From positions 1 to 9,137 of the forward strand of contig CAZSFR010000026.1 of NCBI GenBank assembly GCA_964606295.1: a stretch of DNA of 9,137 bases, read 5' to 3'. Position numbers and translations under genes: made by a program. The notes under the pieces were generated by a model that was not told where the DNA came from, made no database searches, and was given only the letters and a program-made list of their open reading frames with translations. Shown piece by piece: positions 7,204 to 9,137 of this stretch (its first letter is position 1; each line of letters opens with the position of its first letter). Source of the stretch: JAGOPB01 sp964606295 (GTDB lineage: Bacteria > Patescibacteriota > Minisyncoccia > Phycocordibacterales > UBA9973).

Positions 7204-7234
7204 AAAAAACACCTTCAAGATAAGGTGTTTTTTT
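7203..7234 (-). terminator. Terminator of the rRNA operon
   Basis: A perfect 13-bp inverted repeat, arms 7203-7215 and 7222-7234, with a 6-nt loop. A run of seven T is at the 3' end on the minus strand. It lies 44 nt past the 5S rRNA 3' end and separates rRNA transcription from the rodA operon. The flanking A and T runs allow it to work in both directions, although no plus-strand gene here needs it. The 43 nt between it and the 5S gene show nothing. Confidence 0.92.
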
Positions 7235-7277
7235 GTTCGAGCTTTTAGAGCGCGTGACATTTGTTTGTTTGAAAACT

Positions 7278-7392
<115 letters not shown>

Positions 7393-7417
7393 AATTTTCA
7401 AACTTCTATCACGTACT

Positions 7418-7439
7418 CCAAAAGCTCGAAAGCTTCTGG
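7418..7439 (-). other. Hairpin in the 23S-5S spacer, probable rRNA processing site
   Basis: Arms 7418-7426 and 7431-7439 form a 9-bp stem (one G-U pair) with a UUCG loop on the minus-strand RNA. There is no following U run, so it is not a terminator. Its place between 23S and 5S suggests a role in transcript cleavage. The remaining spacer (7393-7480) shows no tRNA. Confidence 0.5.
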
Positions 7440-7690
7440 AATTGTTGTCTTTTCTTTAATTGAACCTGTGGTTTTCAGATTTCCTAATAGGATTCGGATC
7501 ATTAGTACCTCTCGGCTAAACACATTGCTGTGCGTACACCTAAGGCCTATCAACCAAATCATCTCTTTGGATCCTCAACGATTTCTTATCTTGAAGTTGG
7601 CTTCCCTCTTAGATGCTTTCAGAGGTTATCCATGCCCGACATAGCTACCTGGCGGTCCAGTTGGCACTAGAGCCAGTACACCAGAGGTCA

Positions 7691-7721
<31 letters not shown>

Positions 7722-7867
7722 ATCTTCTCAAAAATCGAACGCCTGCAGTAGATAGGAGACCAACCTGTCTCACGACGGTTTGAACCCAGCTCGCGTACCT
7801 TTTTAATTAGCGAACAGCTAAACCCTTGGTAGTTGCTACACCACCAGGATAAGGTGAGCCGACATCG

Positions 7868-8262
7868 CTGTCGTCTACTTCTCGAGAAAACGATATCTCG
7901 AGAGTTTCTTCTGTTACCAGAAGGATCGGACTATATCTTCATCCCATGGCTAAAACAATTTTATTAAAAATTGTTCGACCGAACTTTTGATTTGCAAAAG
8001 TTTTAGGGAGATTGGCGTGTAGTCTCTACGGGTTCTCTGAAAAATTCAGAGCCTTCCCACGGTATTGTCCACATGAAATGTGCAAAGCACATGCTAGTGT
8101 GGAGTCCACCGTTACCACGACGAGCGAGAAGCGCATACAAATTTTTGTATATGATTCGAGCGATGTCGTAGCAAGGAGCTTTCGCTCCTTATAGCCAATT
8201 ATTTTTTGTAGGAAATTACTTTCCTAGGCACCCCGATGTCATTGTTTGTAACAATAAAGTTA
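7868..8262 (-). ncRNA. Group I intron in 23S rRNA after U2500 (E. coli numbering)
   Basis: A 395-nt self-splicing intron. The 5' exon ends GGCACCT, the 3' exon begins CGATGTC, and the intron ends in G, as group I introns do. Its guide (8240-8227) is complementary to both exons at once. P7 strands are GTAGAGACTACACG (8029-8016) and GATATAGTCCGAT (7937-7925). Other helices can be read off: a P1 extension ATTGTT/AACAAT, P2 TAGGAAA with a GUAA loop directly after the guide, AAGGAGC with a GAAA loop, P6 CTCTGAA/TTCAGAG, P8-type AACTTTTG/CAAAAGTT, and P9 TTCTG with a GUAA loop. No open reading frame of homing-endonuclease size exists, so it is not mobile on its own. It splits the peptidyl transferase centre, so splicing is needed for an active ribosome. 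Confidence 0.95.
8227..8240 (-). other. Internal guide sequence of the U2500 intron (P1 and P10)
   Basis: The minus strand GACATCGGGGTGCC is complementary over 14 nt to the ligated exons GGCACCT+CGATGTC. The only non-Watson-Crick pair is the U-G wobble at U2500, exactly at the 5' splice site. The first seven bases form P10 with the 3' exon and the last seven form P1 with the 5' exon. This fixes both splice sites. Confidence 0.95.
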
Positions 8263-8657
8263 AGGTGCCGAACTCCGCCGGCGATATGAACTCTTAGGCG
8301 GAACTAGCCTGTTATCCCCAGAGTAGCTTTTATCCGTTAATCTTCGCCCGCGTCTAAAGCGTAGCGTCGGTTCACTATGTTCTACTTTCGTATCTGCTCG
8401 AGATGTACCTCTTGCAGTTAAGCACGCTTATGCCATTGCACTATCGGCACGGTTTCCATTCGCGCCTAGCGTACCTTTGTAAACTCCTCCGTTACTGTTT
8501 AGGCAATGTGTTAACAGAAATTTCTTTCTGCGAATACTACCGGAGTGTAATATTCCTTATTGTCACCAATAAGATCGGACTATATCATTTCCACAAAACT
8601 CGCCATGAATATTGTGGAAGTCGGTTCGTAGTCTCTACGGACAAGTGAGTTACAAGC

Positions 8658-8719
8658 TTGTAAAGTTTGTAAAGTTGAAAGTAAATACGAAATGCATTTG
8701 CTTTATAAACTTTATAAAC
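8658..8719 (-). repeat. Complementary 9-nt tandem repeats forming an enlarged P6 helix
   Basis: On the plus strand TTGTAAAGT occurs twice in tandem (8658-8675) and CTTTATAAA twice in tandem (8701-8718). The two units are reverse complements apart from one change that is G-U in RNA. They fold into a long hairpin at the position of P6 in the U2262 intron, where the sister intron has only a 7-bp stem. Confidence 0.8.
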
Positions 8720-8815
8720 TTTTTACTTCATAAACTCAATCTTCCTCGGAATTGTCTGTCAAAAATGCAGATGTTTTCCGATATTCCCAACTTTTCTCAT
8801 CAGCCAAATGCTGAT

Positions 8816-8822
8816 GGTCCCC
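8816..8822 (-). other. Probable internal guide of the U2262 intron (P1)
   Basis: GGGGACC on the minus strand pairs with the 5' exon GGUAUCCU (8922-8915): G-C, G-C, U-A, bulged A, U-G, C-G, C-G, and a U-G wobble at the splice site. The neighbouring G8823 can pair with the first base of the 3' exon, but P10 is otherwise weak. Position directly before the P2 hairpin supports the call. Confidence 0.6.
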
Positions 8823-8883
8823 CTTTTTATTTTTTTTCGAGTCGCAATCATGAACCAATTGCAACCTCCTGAGGCGACATATT

Positions 8884-8915
8884 TTGAACTAACCAATGGA
8901 AATTGATTAGCTCAA
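8884..8915 (-). other. 14-bp hairpin starting at the 5' splice site of the U2262 intron
   Basis: Arms 8915-8902 and 8897-8884 pair over 14 bp (two G-U pairs) around a 4-nt loop on the minus-strand RNA. The outermost base is U2262 of the exon itself. It is part of an extra domain between the splice site and the guide. The rest of that domain (about 8878-8841) is closed by GTCGC/GCGAC and includes a GCAAT/ATTGC stem. Confidence 0.75.
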
Positions 8916-9137
8916 GGATACCGCCCCAGTAAAACTGTCTGCCAAATACTGTCTCTTAACGTTTTTGCCGTCAAGGTTAGAACATATCCATAAACAGAGT
9001 GGTATTTCACTGACGAGTACCGTACAACCGAGATCGTACGTATAACCTCTCCCACCTATGCTACGCAGTCAACAAATATGCTCAATATCAAGCTACAGTA
9101 AAGCTTCTGGGGTCTTTTCGTCTATCTGCAGGTAACC

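Larger units (their letters stand above)
8504..8914 (-). ncRNA. Group I intron in 23S rRNA after U2262 (E. coli numbering)
   Basis: A 411-nt intron between exons ending GGTATCCT and starting CCTAAACAG; the intron ends in G. Joined at this point the exons restore a fully paired helix 81 (UCCUCC with GGAGGA). The core is group I: P7 strands GTAGAGACTACG (8638-8627) and GATATAGTCCGAT (8586-8574), a P8-type TTCCACAA/TTGTGGAA stem, and P9 CTTATTG with a GUGA loop. The likely guide GGGGACC (8822-8816) is followed at once by a P2 hairpin ATCAGC/GCTGAT, the same order as in the U2500 intron. The guide is, however, about 92 nt from the 5' splice site, behind two extra hairpins. P6 is greatly enlarged and AT-rich. 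No endonuclease gene is present. The insertion site is solid; the P1 assignment is less sure. Confidence 0.9.

Noticed and set aside
7187..7204. TTG start at 7204 for the hypothetical protein
   Set aside because: It lies in the terminator U run and the extended -10, upstream of the expected transcript start. The ATG at 7186 gives a normal basic N-terminus before the membrane anchor.
7393..7480. tRNA gene in the 23S-5S spacer
   Set aside because: No cloverleaf or T-loop motif can be read in the spacer on either strand.
8012..8872. Short open frames inside the two 23S insertions, as possible homing endonucleases
   Set aside because: They are 60-86 codons, cross exon-intron boundaries or core helices, and their translations lack LAGLIDADG, HNH or GIY-YIG motifs.
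7868..8914. The 23S insertions as RNase III-excised intervening sequences, group II introns or archaeal bulge-helix-bulge introns
   Set aside because: Both have P7 core strands, terminal G, exon U at the 5' site, and (clearly for the first) a guide pairing with both exons. None of the alternatives predicts these.

Overview
The window looks like a chromosomal segment of a Candidate Phyla Radiation (Patescibacteria) bacterium, most likely of the Parcubacteria group. The evidence is indirect. The genes are compact and tightly packed, Shine-Dalgarno sites are essentially absent, several starts sit almost on top of -10 boxes, and the 23S rRNA gene is interrupted by self-splicing introns. The envelope protein with a Cys-rich DG..NG.E.G.DCGG loop is also of a kind I associate with this group. 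No taxonomic search was possible.

Layout. A lone plus-strand gene for a small coiled-coil protein (70-570) faces everything else. It ends in its own hairpin terminator (592-625), next to a second, near-perfect palindromic terminator (635-666) that closes the minus-strand genes. Reading the minus strand from right to left in transcription order: the 3' part of a 23S rRNA gene (enters at 9137, ends about 7481), a 23S-5S spacer with a processing-type hairpin, 5S rRNA (7392-7278), a strong terminator (7234-7203), and an extended -10 promoter directly abutting it. Then come a membrane-anchored hypothetical protein, rodA, folD, a PAP2 phosphatase, uppP, secD and secF. Stop/start overlaps of 4 nt (folD/PAP2, PAP2/uppP) and gaps of 1 nt (hypothetical/rodA) and 3 nt (secD/secF) show operon structure. 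Short gaps before folD (55 nt) and secD (44 nt) hold internal promoter candidates; the one before secD is near-consensus.

How the genes work together. RodA polymerises glycan strands from lipid II, which releases undecaprenyl diphosphate. UppP, and probably the PAP2 protein, dephosphorylate that carrier for reuse. SecD and SecF add proton-driven pulling to Sec protein export. FolD supplies one-carbon folates. The operon is therefore mainly cell-envelope growth and export, with one metabolic gene inside.

The most unusual content is in the 23S gene. Two compact group I introns (395 and 411 nt, neither with a homing-endonuclease gene) interrupt domain V, at E. coli positions of about U2500 (peptidyl transferase centre) and U2262 (helix 81). 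The first has a textbook guide: a 14-nt intron segment complementary to the ligated exons, with one U-G wobble exactly at the splice site. The second has its guide about 92 nt into the intron, behind an extra hairpin domain that could fold into a structure competing with P1. It also has a P6 helix enlarged by complementary 9-nt tandem repeats. The two introns share identical 13-nt core segments, so they are relatives.
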